Assembly (NCBI RefSeq): GCF_032271945.1
Contig: NZ_CP130319.1
Location: 4,359,001-4,423,000 of the forward strand
Direction of reading: 5' to 3'
Length of the DNA: 64,000 bases
From: Paenibacillus sp. MBLB1832
GTDB taxonomy: Bacteria > Bacillota > Bacilli > Paenibacillales > NBRC-103111
Position 1 is the stretch's first letter. Each line of letters starts with the position of its first letter. The notes beneath the pieces are model-generated. The model was not told where the DNA came from. It searched no databases and worked only from the letters and a program-made list of their open reading frames with translations. This document shows positions 45,051 through 53,724 of this stretch, one piece after another. The translations under genes were made by a program, and so were the position numbers.

Positions 45051-46814
45051 TTATTGGCGATCATTAATCGCCTTGATCAATTCCAATGCAATTTTCGGCT
45101 TACGATCGTACGTTAGAAGTCCATTAATCTCTTGTTCAACATCCGTTAATTGCGTATAGCAATACCCTTGAACGACACCTGAGTTCAGGAGAGGGCGGAT
45201 GACGGCGCGCAGCTTTTGCTCATAATCCTCATCACTGTCGGCCCCGGAATATCCCCAGCCTTCCCATTCACTCTTCTTGTAGGCAATGCCTCCGAATTCG
45301 GTCACTAGAATCGGTTGATTCTCATACGGGAAGCCTTCCACGAATAGACGGCGGTTGGCTGGCATCGCATGGACCGCTTTCTCTTTCGAGCTGTATCGCT
45401 CGCTCAGCACTTCTTCTCTCCACTCATAATCATGAATGGCGAACAGGTCCGTCTTCACGAGCTCCCAGCCATCGTTTGAAATAACAGGACGCATCGCATC
45501 GAGCGATTTGGTCAAATGATACATCGTCAACGCATGCTGCTGCTGCTTGCGGTCAATCTGGATGTTCGGCACGCCCCAGCTCTCATTCAGAGGAACCCAT
45601 GCAATAATGGACGGATGATTATAATCCCGTTCCATCGAGGCAATCCATTCCTTCGTGAATCGTCCCACGTACGTATCCGAGAACTCGTAGGCATTCGCGG
45701 CTTCACTCCACACGACAAGGCCCAAAACATCGCACCAGTACAAGTATCTTGGATCTTCGAGCTTCTGATGCTTACGCGCACCATTAAAGCCCATGGCTTT
45801 CGTAAGCTCAATGTCCTGCTTGATCGCCTCGTCGCTCGGCGGCGTTAAATTGCCATCTGGGAAATAGCCTTGGTCCAGCACCATTTTCAAGAAATAAGGA
45901 CGGTTGTTCAAGCACAATTTGCCATCCTCAATCGACACTTTGCGCATGCCGAAGTAGCTGCTAACTACATCTAAAGCCTGCTGATCGGCAAGTAACGTAA
46001 ACGTAACATCGTAGAGATTAGGCTTCTCCGGCGACCACCAACCACCGAGCCCATGATCATTGAAATCGTCAATCCGTATTTTACGAGTGCCGGAACCGCC
46101 CCGAACACTATACGTATCCTCCGAAACGAACTCACCCTTAAAGGAAATCGATACTTTTAGCTGATAAGCCACGGAAGTTTGAGCTTCCAAACCGCCAAGT
46201 ACATAGCTGATCTCGACCTGCTTGGCATCGATATCAGGAGTCATTTTAACCTTGCTCAAGTAAGCGTCTGCAGAAACAGCCTCCATCCATACCGTCTGCC
46301 AAATACCTGTTGTTCTCGTATAGAAAATGCTTGCAGAATCCGTCTTCCAGTACTGCTTACCCCTCGGCAAGGTAACGTCTTTGCCAAAGTCAACAGCCTT
46401 CACCACAAGGATGTTCGTACCCTCTTGCAAAGCATCCGTAATATCCGCATGGAATGGCGTATGTCCGCCTTCATGGGTCGCGACAAGAACACCATTTACC
46501 CACACAGATGCTTCATAGTCCACCGCGCCAAAATGCAGCAGTATACGCTTATTAGAAAAAGTTGGCGGAAGCACTAGCTCGCGGCGATACCATACCGTAT
46601 CGTGAAAATCATTCGTGCCGATGCCGCTTAATTTACTTTGAAAGGCAAACGGTACTTGAATGCGCTTAGAAAAAGCGCGATCGCCCGCATGCCATTTCTG
46701 CTTTGACCCTATAGACGCATCGTCGAATTCAAATTCCCATTCCCCATTTAAATTCACCCAGCTATCGCGCATGAATTGCGGTCTAGGATATTCAGCTCTC
46801 GGTTGGTTCGTCAT
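45051..46814 (-). CDS. Glycoside hydrolase family 2 enzyme
   Basis: 587-residue GH2 enzyme of the beta-galactosidase/beta-glucuronidase/beta-mannosidase group. Domain order: jelly-roll sugar-binding domain (about 1-180, PFAFQSKLSGIG, GAVDYEASVWVNG), Ig-like domain (about 180-280), TIM barrel (280-587). The acid/base Glu is in AWVPLNESWGVPN, the nucleophile Glu in ILVTEFGGIAYK. No signal peptide, so it acts on imported oligosaccharides. It lacks the large C-terminal domains of LacZ. A GGAGG site precedes the ATG and a strong operator-flanked promoter lies upstream. Exact sugar specificity unknown. Confidence 0.92.
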   Translation of the reverse strand: MTNQPRAEYPRPQFMRDSWVNLNGEWEFEFDDASIGSKQKWHAGDRAFSKRIQVPFAFQSKLSGIGTNDFHDTVWYRRELVLPPTFSNKRILLHFGAVDYEASVWVNGVLVATHEGGHTPFHADITDALQEGTNILVVKAVDFGKDVTLPRGKQYWKTDSASIFYTRTTGIWQTVWMEAVSADAYLSKVKMTPDIDAKQVEISYVLGGLEAQTSVAYQLKVSISFKGEFVSEDTYSVRGGSGTRKIRIDDFNDHGLGGWWSPEKPNLYDVTFTLLADQQALDVVSSYFGMRKVSIEDGKLCLNNRPYFLKMVLDQGYFPDGNLTPPSDEAIKQDIELTKAMGFNGARKHQKLEDPRYLYWCDVLGLVVWSEAANAYEFSDTYVGRFTKEWIASMERDYNHPSIIAWVPLNESWGVPNIQIDRKQQQHALTMYHLTKSLDAMRPVISNDGWELVKTDLFAIHDYEWREEVLSERYSSKEKAVHAMPANRRLFVEGFPYENQPILVTEFGGIAYKKSEWEGWGYSGADSDEDYEQKLRAVIRPLLNSGVVQGYCYTQLTDVEQEINGLLTYDRKPKIALELIKAINDRQ

Positions 46815-46831
46815 CGGTAAGTAACCTCCAA

Positions 46832-46936
46832 TTAATTTAAAAGTTAATTAAATAACTAAATAATTCTATTTTCATTATGCAATCCGCCCCCCTATCTGTC
46901 AATACTGATTAACCAATTAACTTTTAAGTCAATAAA
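46832..46936 (-). promoter_or_regulatory. GH2 promoter flanked by inverted operator-like repeats
   Basis: On the minus strand: -35 TTGACA (46897-46902), 17-base spacer, -10 CATAAT (46874-46879). The 13-base word AATTAACTTTTAA occurs on both sides of it in opposite orientation (within 46832-46851 and 46915-46927). A regulator binding both could loop out or cover the promoter; no regulator gene is adjacent. Confidence 0.65.
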
Positions 46937-46999
46937 ATGTTTCTCTATTGCTTAAGTGACTATCTCGCAGCTGTCAGCGTTTTCAAACGCATATAAGAC

Positions 47000-47027
47000 A
47001 AAAAAAAGGTAACCTCTCGGCTACCCC
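47000..47027 (-). terminator. Terminator after the 92-residue gene
   Basis: Minus-strand hairpin GGTAGCC-GAGA-GGTTACC followed by eight T. Confidence 0.7.
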
Positions 47028-47061
47028 TTATCCCTTATTTAACTTGCTTGGCCTCGTTAAT

Positions 47062-47340
47062 TTAGTCCATATAACCTGCAAATCCGTTCTTCATCATGTA
47101 TTCCATTTCCGCTTCCAAAATCGTATCTACCGCAAGCTCGCTTAGCTTCACATCCGGTCGGCTCAATATATGATCGATGACGTCATCGATGTCGATATCC
47201 ACTTCGCCCTTCGAGCTTTGCTCGATTTTGGCGATATAAGCCTTCTCGTGCTTCAGCACCAGCTCAATTTGTTTGGGATCTGCTTTCGTCTTGCCAATGA
47301 TGAATTGGACAAGTTCTTTCTCATTCAGTGAAGCTGTCAT
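47062..47340 (-). CDS. Small protein of unknown function
   Basis: 92-residue acidic, mostly helical protein without membrane segment or signal. The ATG at 47340 has AGGAG eight bases upstream, chosen over a start three codons earlier. The central part alternates charged helices (KQIELVLKHEKAYIAKIEQ; DIDIDDVIDHILSRPDVKL), a make-up seen in small regulatory or adaptor proteins. I do not recognise a family. It has its own terminator and is probably expressed; it lies downstream of the lipoprotein gene on the same strand, 46 bases away. Confidence 0.65.
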   Translation of the reverse strand: MTASLNEKELVQFIIGKTKADPKQIELVLKHEKAYIAKIEQSSKGEVDIDIDDVIDHILSRPDVKLSELAVDTILEAEMEYMMKNGFAGYMD

Positions 47341-47386
47341 TCCACACACTCCTATTGGGTAATAGGGTTATTGTACCACAGCAGAC

Positions 47387-48226
47387 TTACATCTTCACTT
47401 GAATGACATAAGGCACGATGAATACTTCGTTATTTTGCTGAAATTGTCCCCAAATTTTATAGATCCCTTGCTTCGGGAATTGAATCTTGAACGCCGCGGT
47501 GGGACCTGCGGTTGGCTCCGAATTCGAGGGATGCACATGCACGAACTCCTTCCCGTCCTCACTGATGGCCACCACATGACCTGCAGCGCCTAAATAAGGC
47601 TGAAGGTCCGTCACGGGCGCTCTCGTCCCTGCTTGCTTAAACGTAAACACCATATCCAGTGGCATACCTGCCATCAGATGGTCGAAAGCGAGTGTCACTT
47701 CCTTGTCTCCGACAACTTTGGTTAGGCTGTTGTCTGGATGAAGCTTGATCGGCTTCGGGGCTTTGCCGTTAATCGTCACCCAATGCGATTGCACGGTTTC
47801 ACCAAAGTCCGTTGGCATAAAATCAGCGATAAGCTGATAGTGTCCACCTGCCGGAAACGAAGTTTGAACATCGAACCTGCCGCCGCCCGCGTAGCTCGGA
47901 TGTAGATGTTCAAAGTACGACAAATCCTGACTGACCACAAAAAGGTGCATCCGTTTCTCGTGCATCTCCTCATACCGCTCGATAGGCCGCTTGAATTTAT
48001 TCTGAATCAGAATAACAATGTTCGCTTTCTCCTTCGGCAAATAATTCGGCGAATCTACGGAGAAATGAGCGATCGCCTCGCTGGCATGTTGATGGGACGA
48101 TGGCGATGGCATGACCATCCCCGACATACCCGAGTTATCCGACATATCGATGGTCATGGAAGCAGATTTCCCACATCCAGTGAGCGTAACCGTTAGTGAG
48201 ATTAGAAGGAATAGCTTGATTTTCAT
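47387..48226 (-). CDS. Met/His-rich lipoprotein, possible metal-binding
   Basis: 279-residue lipoprotein. The signal peptide LFLLISLTVTLTGCGKS gives a lipidated Cys near residue 18, followed by a Met/Ser/His-rich stretch (MTIDMSDNSGMSGMVM, then SSHQH) reminiscent of copper-binding segments. Two beta-rich halves follow with HLFVVSQDLSYFEHLHP and GHVVAISEDGKEFVHVHPSN; they resemble YtkA/FixH-like domains. The ATG overlaps the stop of the upstream membrane gene as ATGA, so the two are coupled and probably work together. Copper or another soft metal is a reasonable inference, not shown. Confidence 0.75.
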   Translation of the reverse strand: MKIKLFLLISLTVTLTGCGKSASMTIDMSDNSGMSGMVMPSPSSHQHASEAIAHFSVDSPNYLPKEKANIVILIQNKFKRPIERYEEMHEKRMHLFVVSQDLSYFEHLHPSYAGGGRFDVQTSFPAGGHYQLIADFMPTDFGETVQSHWVTINGKAPKPIKLHPDNSLTKVVGDKEVTLAFDHLMAGMPLDMVFTFKQAGTRAPVTDLQPYLGAAGHVVAISEDGKEFVHVHPSNSEPTAGPTAAFKIQFPKQGIYKIWGQFQQNNEVFIVPYVIQVKM

Positions 48227-49242
48227 TTGCGTGAGCGGGATTCGACTGGGGCAGCCAGAATACTGAGGCCCATGCAACAGAGGGCACTAAGGAAGATGCT
48301 GCCGCCCCATAGCTCAGGCGCCCAATCCAGCGTATCGAATAGCTTCAACCCTGCAAAATACAAGCTCCAGACAAGAACAGGAAGCACAAAGAACACCGCT
48401 TTGTATCTCCAATCCGTAGTCTCTCTATCCTTGATAGCACGGAACATCACATCGCCAATGATGCCGCTAATGAGAAGTATAATGATGGATCCATATTGCT
48501 CGAATCCGTCCAGAACCGCGAGGAAGAACGACTCGAATAGAAAGAAGAACGTCACGGTTCCGAAGGGCAGCTTCCATCTCCGCAGTACGACCATCAACGG
48601 AACGACGAGCAGCATCGTCGTGATGAGGAAATCAACGACTGCCCTCGCAATTGCGTCCTCCTCACGCGCCATCCATAAGTTCTGCCGGAACGACCAGGCA
48701 TACATCAGGAAGAACGCCATCACGGTAAACGTGAGTGCAATTGAAGTTAGTGCAGGCAACAGCTGGCGGAATGTCGGCGCTGCACGCTTCTCTCCGTGAC
48801 TTAAAGCCCGATAAGGACTTGTAATGATCAACAATCCGCCCGAGAACAACAACAGATGCGTTGGACTTAGAAGCGCCTCGATATTTTTCTCAATGCCGAA
48901 TACCGTATGCCAATACATATCCCCAAGTCCGCCGAAAAAGAAAAGAATTACACCGAATGCGCCCAGCTTATATCCAGCTGGAATCGCTTCAATCCATGAC
49001 GCAGACATCGTGTTGATTTTATTGCTGCGAATCATATGGAAAATCCATATCGCACATGCCAAATACCCGGAATAGAGAATGCCATGCCATGGCGTGAAAA
49101 AGGTTTCCACGGCCCCATGGTTATGCGCGAACCCATCGATGAACAGTCCGATAATGAGCCACATGCCCATCACCATCGTAATCGCATGCTTCGAAGTGCC
49201 AATCGTAACTGGAGACGTGGGAACAGTAACTGGTGTGGGCAC
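48223..49242 (-). CDS. Polytopic membrane protein with conserved-looking histidines
   Basis: About 339 residues with roughly nine hydrophobic segments. Histidines cluster at membrane borders: DGFAHNHGAVETFF, TPWHGILYSG, GDMYWHTVFG and LSPTHLLLFSGG, together with nearby Asp/Glu, suggesting metal or haem ligands. I do not recognise a named family. The probable start is GTG at 49242, nine bases after GAGGAG; the TTG at 49251 abuts that site. It overlaps the Met/His-rich lipoprotein gene by four bases, forming a two-gene cassette. Confidence 0.7.
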   Translation of the reverse strand: MPTPVTVPTSPVTIGTSKHAITMVMGMWLIIGLFIDGFAHNHGAVETFFTPWHGILYSGYLACAIWIFHMIRSNKINTMSASWIEAIPAGYKLGAFGVILFFFGGLGDMYWHTVFGIEKNIEALLSPTHLLLFSGGLLIITSPYRALSHGEKRAAPTFRQLLPALTSIALTFTVMAFFLMYAWSFRQNLWMAREEDAIARAVVDFLITTMLLVVPLMVVLRRWKLPFGTVTFFFLFESFFLAVLDGFEQYGSIIILLISGIIGDVMFRAIKDRETTDWRYKAVFFVLPVLVWSLYFAGLKLFDTLDWAPELWGGSIFLSALCCMGLSILAAPVESRSRK

Positions 49243-49310
49243 AATAATCAACTCCTCTAATAACTAGATTAACGTAAGTTAAAGTTCTTCTGCGATGCAT
49301 ATGCCTTCTT

Positions 49311-49474
49311 TCAAAGCACGCTGACGCAGGGCCAGGTAAAGCTGAGCTTTGGTCGTATGATAATAAGGAAATATCTGACAATAGCTAATAACAAGCTAAC
49401 GAGAAATGCTCGCCAGTATGAAGTCGTAATACCTGTTTCTCTCTTTCTTTCAATTCCCTACGTGTCCACGTCAC
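49311..49474 (-). pseudogene. Frameshifted remnant of a DUF975 membrane protein gene
   Basis: A GTG at 49474 with GAGGAGGG upstream opens TWTRRELKEREKQVLRLH, the standard start of DUF975 integral membrane proteins; the frame then runs to TAG within ten codons. In the next frame the continuation reads YWRAFLVSLLLAIVRYF, exactly what should follow, before ending at 49311. So one frameshift plus loss of the rest of the gene has left about 50 codons. Confidence 0.8.
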
Positions 49475-49586
49475 GAAATCCCTCCTCTTAAAAATGCTAT
49501 ATACCATCTTATTTTATCTTAGATTTCGCTAGAACCCCACCTCTTTTTTTACCAATTTTTGAAGTTAAATTTTCATAAACAAAAAA

Positions 49587-49617
49587 CCTGGCTGCCACAA
49601 AAAAATGGTAGGCCAGG
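49587..49617. terminator. Terminator after PhyH gene
   Basis: Arms CCTGGCTGCCA and TGGTAGGCCAGG, with one bulged base, around an A-rich loop; on the minus strand followed by a T run. Confidence 0.8.
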
Positions 49618-49639
49618 CTCTTATTTTAAGACGAGGTAT

Positions 49640-50500
49640 TTAGATATTCTTTTGATTCCAACTACGGCTATACAATAACGGATTCAAATCTGAAGCAGCT
49701 AGTTCCCCTGGCTGTTGGCCAGGAAACCACCGTTTCAAGTCACTCTCACGTGCTTTGCTATCTGGTTCAGCAATCTGCAAGCCATCCGCATAATAAATGA
49801 CTGTCATGACTTTGCGCATGGTGTCGGTTGGATTGCCAGGCGCGCTGTGCAGCGTCCAACCAGCGTGGAACGTGGCATCCCCAGCTTTCATAGCGCCATG
49901 CGACTTGGTCTCAAAGCCTTTGGCTTCGATATATCCCGCAAGAGTGCGATGAGATTCATCAGAAATAACCATTTTATTGATGTAACCCATGTGATGCGAT
50001 TGTGATGCAAAAGTCATCGACCCTACTTCTTCTGAAATCGGAACGAGAGGCATCCACATGGTGATCGTTTTATCTGTATCCAACGGCCAATAAATTTGAT
50101 CTTGGTGCCATGGAGTATGTCCGCCATGCGGCTCTTTATATAGGGCTTGATCATGATACATACGCACGCCATCAACACCCATTAAATCCGCAGCAATTTT
50201 GGCAAAACGCTTTGCAAATACGAAACGGCGAACCTCTTCACTTTGTTCCCACAAATTCGAAATCTGAATAAACGCCTTCCCATACGTATCACGCTGTTCA
50301 AGCGGTTTATCTTGGTTATTCAAGGTCCTCACCAAGTTTGAAATGATAGGCTCATAAACTTGAATCTCAGCTTCGCTCGCAACCCCGCGAAGAACGATAT
50401 GGCCGTCTCGTTGATAGCTCGCTTTTTGTTCCTGTGATAACTCATAACTGTCCTCAATTAAAGGTAGTTCATTCAGTTGGTTAATTTCTAGGTTACTCAT
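49640..50500 (-). CDS. Phytanoyl-CoA dioxygenase (PhyH) family protein
   Basis: 286-residue Fe(II)/2-oxoglutarate oxygenase. Iron ligands: His-x-Asp in TPWHQDQIYWPLD and the distal His in FHAGWTLHSAPGN; the Arg in DTMRKVMTVIYYADG should bind 2-oxoglutarate. It shares the fold but little sequence with the PhyH protein at 15664, so the two likely have different substrates. It is divergent from an AraC regulator (50695), as is the other one. Cytoplasmic; substrate unknown. Confidence 0.9.
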   Translation of the reverse strand: MSNLEINQLNELPLIEDSYELSQEQKASYQRDGHIVLRGVASEAEIQVYEPIISNLVRTLNNQDKPLEQRDTYGKAFIQISNLWEQSEEVRRFVFAKRFAKIAADLMGVDGVRMYHDQALYKEPHGGHTPWHQDQIYWPLDTDKTITMWMPLVPISEEVGSMTFASQSHHMGYINKMVISDESHRTLAGYIEAKGFETKSHGAMKAGDATFHAGWTLHSAPGNPTDTMRKVMTVIYYADGLQIAEPDSKARESDLKRWFPGQQPGELAASDLNPLLYSRSWNQKNI

Positions 50501-50694
50501 TCGCTATGCACCTCAACTTGTCTATTTATAGCTTTATTATAAGGTCCAATTTGCGATGATTCTTTGTCAAACCAGATCATAGTTTTGTCAAAAACAACTG
50601 GAATCCTAAAAATCCCTAGGCTACAATAAGAACAGGCGCATCATGCGAGTAGAGCAATTATTACCGTTCCAATTACAGAAAGCGGGGATCTAGC

Positions 50695-51573
50695 ATGCTG
50701 TTAAACAGATTACATGCTCCATCAATCGTTCCTTTTATCAGGGAATGTGACTATGCGGTTCGCAAGCCCTGGAGCTATCCCGAGCGTAGACTTCTCGATT
50801 ATTTGCTTGTGTACATTCAAGAGGGGACCTGCTGTTTCTGGGTCGATCATCAGAAGTTAATGTTCTATCCTGGTCAATTCTGCCTCGTTCAGCCAGGCAG
50901 CCTGCTCGTTTTAGAGGGACTGACTCGCACCGTTACCCCTTATTTACATTTTGATATCGCCTATAATGTGAATCGGGAAGACAGCTTCCCTACGCGGCCA
51001 GGCCAAATCGACCTCTCTGCCTACACGCATCTAATGCAACCCACGATCTATGACTTGTTTGGCATTCGTGTACCTGTAAACGTTCAGCCGCAGAACCCTT
51101 CTATTATTAAAGAAAAGCTGTTGCAAACCATTGAACTTGTCAAGGTGGATAATCCCATTTCTCATCTCAAGGCTCAGCACGCTATGCTAGAGATTATCAT
51201 TTCTATTTTGGAAGCCTATCAGCGCGATGTCCCTTCACCGACTCCAACCTTAAATTGGATCACCTCCTACTTCTCCAGTCATTTAAGTGATCCTATTTCA
51301 GTAGAAGACATGGCGGAGCGAGCGAATCTATCCGTTTCTAGGTTCAGTTTCCTCTTCAAGCAAAGATACGGGACTTCACCGCATCAGTATTTATTACAAA
51401 TGCGCATCCATCATGCGAAGGAATTACTTTCGAATACAGAACTCAGCCATGAATCCATTTCAGACTATTGTGGGTTTGCGGATTTACATCATTTCTCCAA
51501 AATATTTAAACAACGCACAGGCACAACGCCAGGCGAGCATCGTAAAACAACGAAAAACCCCTTCAACCGATAA
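50695..51573 (+). CDS. AraC family transcriptional regulator
   Basis: 292-residue regulator with N-terminal cupin domain (YIQEGTCCFWVDHQKLMFYP, GQFCLVQPGSLLVLEG) and C-terminal double helix-turn-helix (ISVEDMAERANLSVSRFSFLF; SISDYCGFADLHHFSKIFKQ). The ATG follows GGGG at seven bases. Divergent from the PhyH gene with a 194-base gap. A terminator overlaps its stop codon (stem beginning CCCCTTC at 51558). Probably controls the PhyH gene; ligand unknown. Confidence 0.9.
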   Translation: MLLNRLHAPSIVPFIRECDYAVRKPWSYPERRLLDYLLVYIQEGTCCFWVDHQKLMFYPGQFCLVQPGSLLVLEGLTRTVTPYLHFDIAYNVNREDSFPTRPGQIDLSAYTHLMQPTIYDLFGIRVPVNVQPQNPSIIKEKLLQTIELVKVDNPISHLKAQHAMLEIIISILEAYQRDVPSPTPTLNWITSYFSSHLSDPISVEDMAERANLSVSRFSFLFKQRYGTSPHQYLLQMRIHHAKELLSNTELSHESISDYCGFADLHHFSKIFKQRTGTTPGEHRKTTKNPFNR

Positions 51574-51598
51574 CGTAAATCGGAAGAAGGGATTTTTC
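51558..51598 (+). terminator. Terminator overlapping the AraC stop codon
   Basis: Two-part stem CCCCTTC/GAAGGG and CCGAT/ATCGG with AA interior loops, followed by ATTTTT; the stop codon lies inside it. Confidence 0.75.
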
Positions 51599-51632
51599 AT
51601 GCAAGAAATATTTCCCAGGAAATAGGTCTGAT

Positions 51633-52715
51633 TTAGTCGAAATAAACAGCTTTACCTGTGCGCGCTGACTCATAGATCGCTTCAAGAATCTCAGATACCA
51701 CACACGCTTGTTCTGGTGTAACAACTGGATCTGTGTCATTCTCGATCGCTTGAATCCATAGCTTCATCTCCAGATCCGATGCGACTTCTGCTTTACCATC
51801 ATAGAAAGCAACGCCGCCGGCATTCAGCTCCACTTCGGTCGTGAACAAACGGCTGTGTTTCTCGCCATTAATGCGAAGTCCGCCTTTCATATCTGCGCCG
51901 CCTTCTGTACCCGAAAGGGTACATTTCGCTTCATCTACTTCAAGTGTGTTCAACGCCCAGCTTGACTCTAGAATGATCGTTGCGCCATTTTTCATGGTGA
52001 TCATACCGAAAGCGGAATCTTCTACCGTAAACTTCGCTGGATCCCATGGTCCCCATGCATTCGCGGCATTTTCACGCTGAGACAGCTTGTGGTACGAAGT
52101 CCCCAAGACAACAGCAGGCTCGTAGTTGTTCATCATCCACATCGTCAAATCGAGCGCATGCGTACCGATGTCGATTAACGGGCCTCCGCCTTGCTTCTCT
52201 TCATCAAGGAACACACCCCATGTTGGGACTGCGCGGCGACGAATCGCATGTGCTTTCGCGAAGTAAATCTCACCAAGCTCACCCTCAGAGCAAAGCTTAT
52301 GTAAATGTTGGCTATCGCCGCGGAAGCGATTGTTGTAGCCGACTGTCAGCTTTTTGCCAGTGCGTTTCGCAGCTTCAACCATACGTCTTGCATCTGCTGC
52401 CGTTTTCGCCATTGGCTTCTCAGACATAACGTGCTTGCCCGCTTCTAATGCAGCAATCGTAATTTCCGCGTGGGAATCATTTGGCGTGCAGACATGAACA
52501 ATGTCAATGGAGCGGTCTTCCAGCACCTCACGATAATCTTCGTACACGCGCGCATCTTCTTTCCCGAACTTCGCCGCTGCTTCTTGTGCACGTTCGGAGA
52601 CGATATCACAGAAGGCAACCATTTCCACATTGTCTAACTTGCTAAGGCTTGGCATGTGCTTGCCGTTGGCAATACCTCCACACCCAATAATTGCGATACG
52701 ATACTTAGTAGACAT
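51633..52715 (-). CDS. Gfo/Idh/MocA family oxidoreductase
   Basis: 360-residue NAD(P)-dependent dehydrogenase. Rossmann motif IIGCGGIANGKHMPSL; catalytic SEKPMAKTAADARRMV; C-terminal GGPLIDIGTHALDLTMWMM with the active-site Asp and His. The ATG has AAGGAGGA upstream. It faces the AraC gene at 50695 convergently and is transcribed alone. Closest in type to myo-inositol or sugar 2/3-dehydrogenases; the real substrate is not known. Confidence 0.93.
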   Translation of the reverse strand: MSTKYRIAIIGCGGIANGKHMPSLSKLDNVEMVAFCDIVSERAQEAAAKFGKEDARVYEDYREVLEDRSIDIVHVCTPNDSHAEITIAALEAGKHVMSEKPMAKTAADARRMVEAAKRTGKKLTVGYNNRFRGDSQHLHKLCSEGELGEIYFAKAHAIRRRAVPTWGVFLDEEKQGGGPLIDIGTHALDLTMWMMNNYEPAVVLGTSYHKLSQRENAANAWGPWDPAKFTVEDSAFGMITMKNGATIILESSWALNTLEVDEAKCTLSGTEGGADMKGGLRINGEKHSRLFTTEVELNAGGVAFYDGKAEVASDLEMKLWIQAIENDTDPVVTPEQACVVSEILEAIYESARTGKAVYFD

Positions 52716-52856
52716 GATGTTCCTCCTTCAACTTTTACCAGCTCATTCCGATGGTTGTGGCCACCAGTTCCTATTGCCTAATTATAACCAAGAGGCCGCT
52801 TCCAATAAAATTCCCGATTATGCGGTGATTGTATGCAATTGTGTTCTAACGAAAAA

Positions 52857-52889
52857 AGCATGGACGCTGGCTGACCAGCTCCCATGCTT
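52857..52889 (-). terminator. Terminator after phoP
   Basis: Arms AAGCATGG/CCATGCTT with an inner AGCTGG/CCAGCG stem, then six T on the minus strand, just beyond the phoP stop. Confidence 0.85.
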
Positions 52890-52890
52890 C

Positions 52891-53607
52891 TTATTTCTTA
52901 ATCATTGTCGCGACCAGCTTGTACCCAACGCCGCGAATGGAATCAATTTGTACTGATTGTTGGTTCATTTCCAACTTCTTGCGTAAGGAACTCACATGGA
53001 CATCCACCGTACGTTGTCCGCCAATATAATCGAAGCCCCAGACGATGTTCATGAGATCATCGCGCGTGACGACGACACCTGGACGCTGCACGAGATAGAG
53101 CAGCACTTCAAACTCCTTCGGGCGTAACGGAATCGATTCCCCACCAAGCATCACTTCATACTTCTCAGGATAAATCCGCAGCTCGCCGGCTTGAATCACT
53201 TTCTCATTCGATTTGGACACATCACCAGCCACTTCATCGGATTGTGTTCGACGCAAGACTGCCGCAACGCGGGCAAGAAGCTCAGCTACACCGAATGGTT
53301 TTGTTATATAATCATCAGCCCCGTGCTTCAAGCCTTGCACGACTTCGTCTTCGGCGTTACGTGCGGTCAGAATGATGACCGGGGTGCGGTTCCCCTTTTG
53401 CCGCAGCTTAGCGAGCACTTCAAATCCATTAAGACCCGGGAGCATGATATCTAAAATGATTAAATCGTAGGACTGTTGAAGGGCTTCTTGCAGGCCGTCT
53501 CCACCATGGTCAATCACCTTGGTATCATAAGCTTCCTGAGAAAGATTATACGATAATAATCGAGCCAGGGTCGGCTCATCTTCAATGACAAGTATTTTCT
53601 GCGCCAT
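52891..53607 (-). CDS. phoP: Phosphate regulon response regulator PhoP
   Basis: 238-residue OmpR-type response regulator. Receiver domain (about 1-120) with acidic pocket EDE, phosphoacceptor Asp near residue 53 in LIILDIMLPG, and the conserved Lys in DDYITKPFG; winged-helix DNA-binding domain (about 135-235) with RTVDVHVSSLRKKLE. Sequence and its histidine kinase neighbour fit PhoP of Bacillales. It lies downstream of the kinase gene, the reverse of the usual order, and the 117-base gap holds Pho-box-like repeats, so it probably has its own autoregulated promoter. Confidence 0.9.
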   Translation of the reverse strand: MAQKILVIEDEPTLARLLSYNLSQEAYDTKVIDHGGDGLQEALQQSYDLIILDIMLPGLNGFEVLAKLRQKGNRTPVIILTARNAEDEVVQGLKHGADDYITKPFGVAELLARVAAVLRRTQSDEVAGDVSKSNEKVIQAGELRIYPEKYEVMLGGESIPLRPKEFEVLLYLVQRPGVVVTRDDLMNIVWGFDYIGGQRTVDVHVSSLRKKLEMNQQSVQIDSIRGVGYKLVATMIKK

Positions 53608-53651
53608 GGGATCCCCCGTATTTACAGTTTTTTAACATTGCACAAGCCAAG

Positions 53652-53703
53652 TGTAACATACGTTTGTAAAGGCATTGTAAACGAATCATCATCGTGGTGT
53701 AAA
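53652..53703 (-). promoter_or_regulatory. Pho-box-like repeats upstream of phoP
   Basis: On the minus strand TTTACA occurs at three places (plus-strand TGTAAA at 53665-53670, 53676-53681 and 53698-53703), spaced 11 and 22 bases, with a further GTTACA at 53652-53657. PhoP of B. subtilis binds direct TT(A/C/T)ACA repeats about 11 bases apart. This indicates autoregulation of phoP separately from phoR. Confidence 0.7.
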
Positions 53704-53724
53704 TAAGCGGCAATTCCAGGCTAA

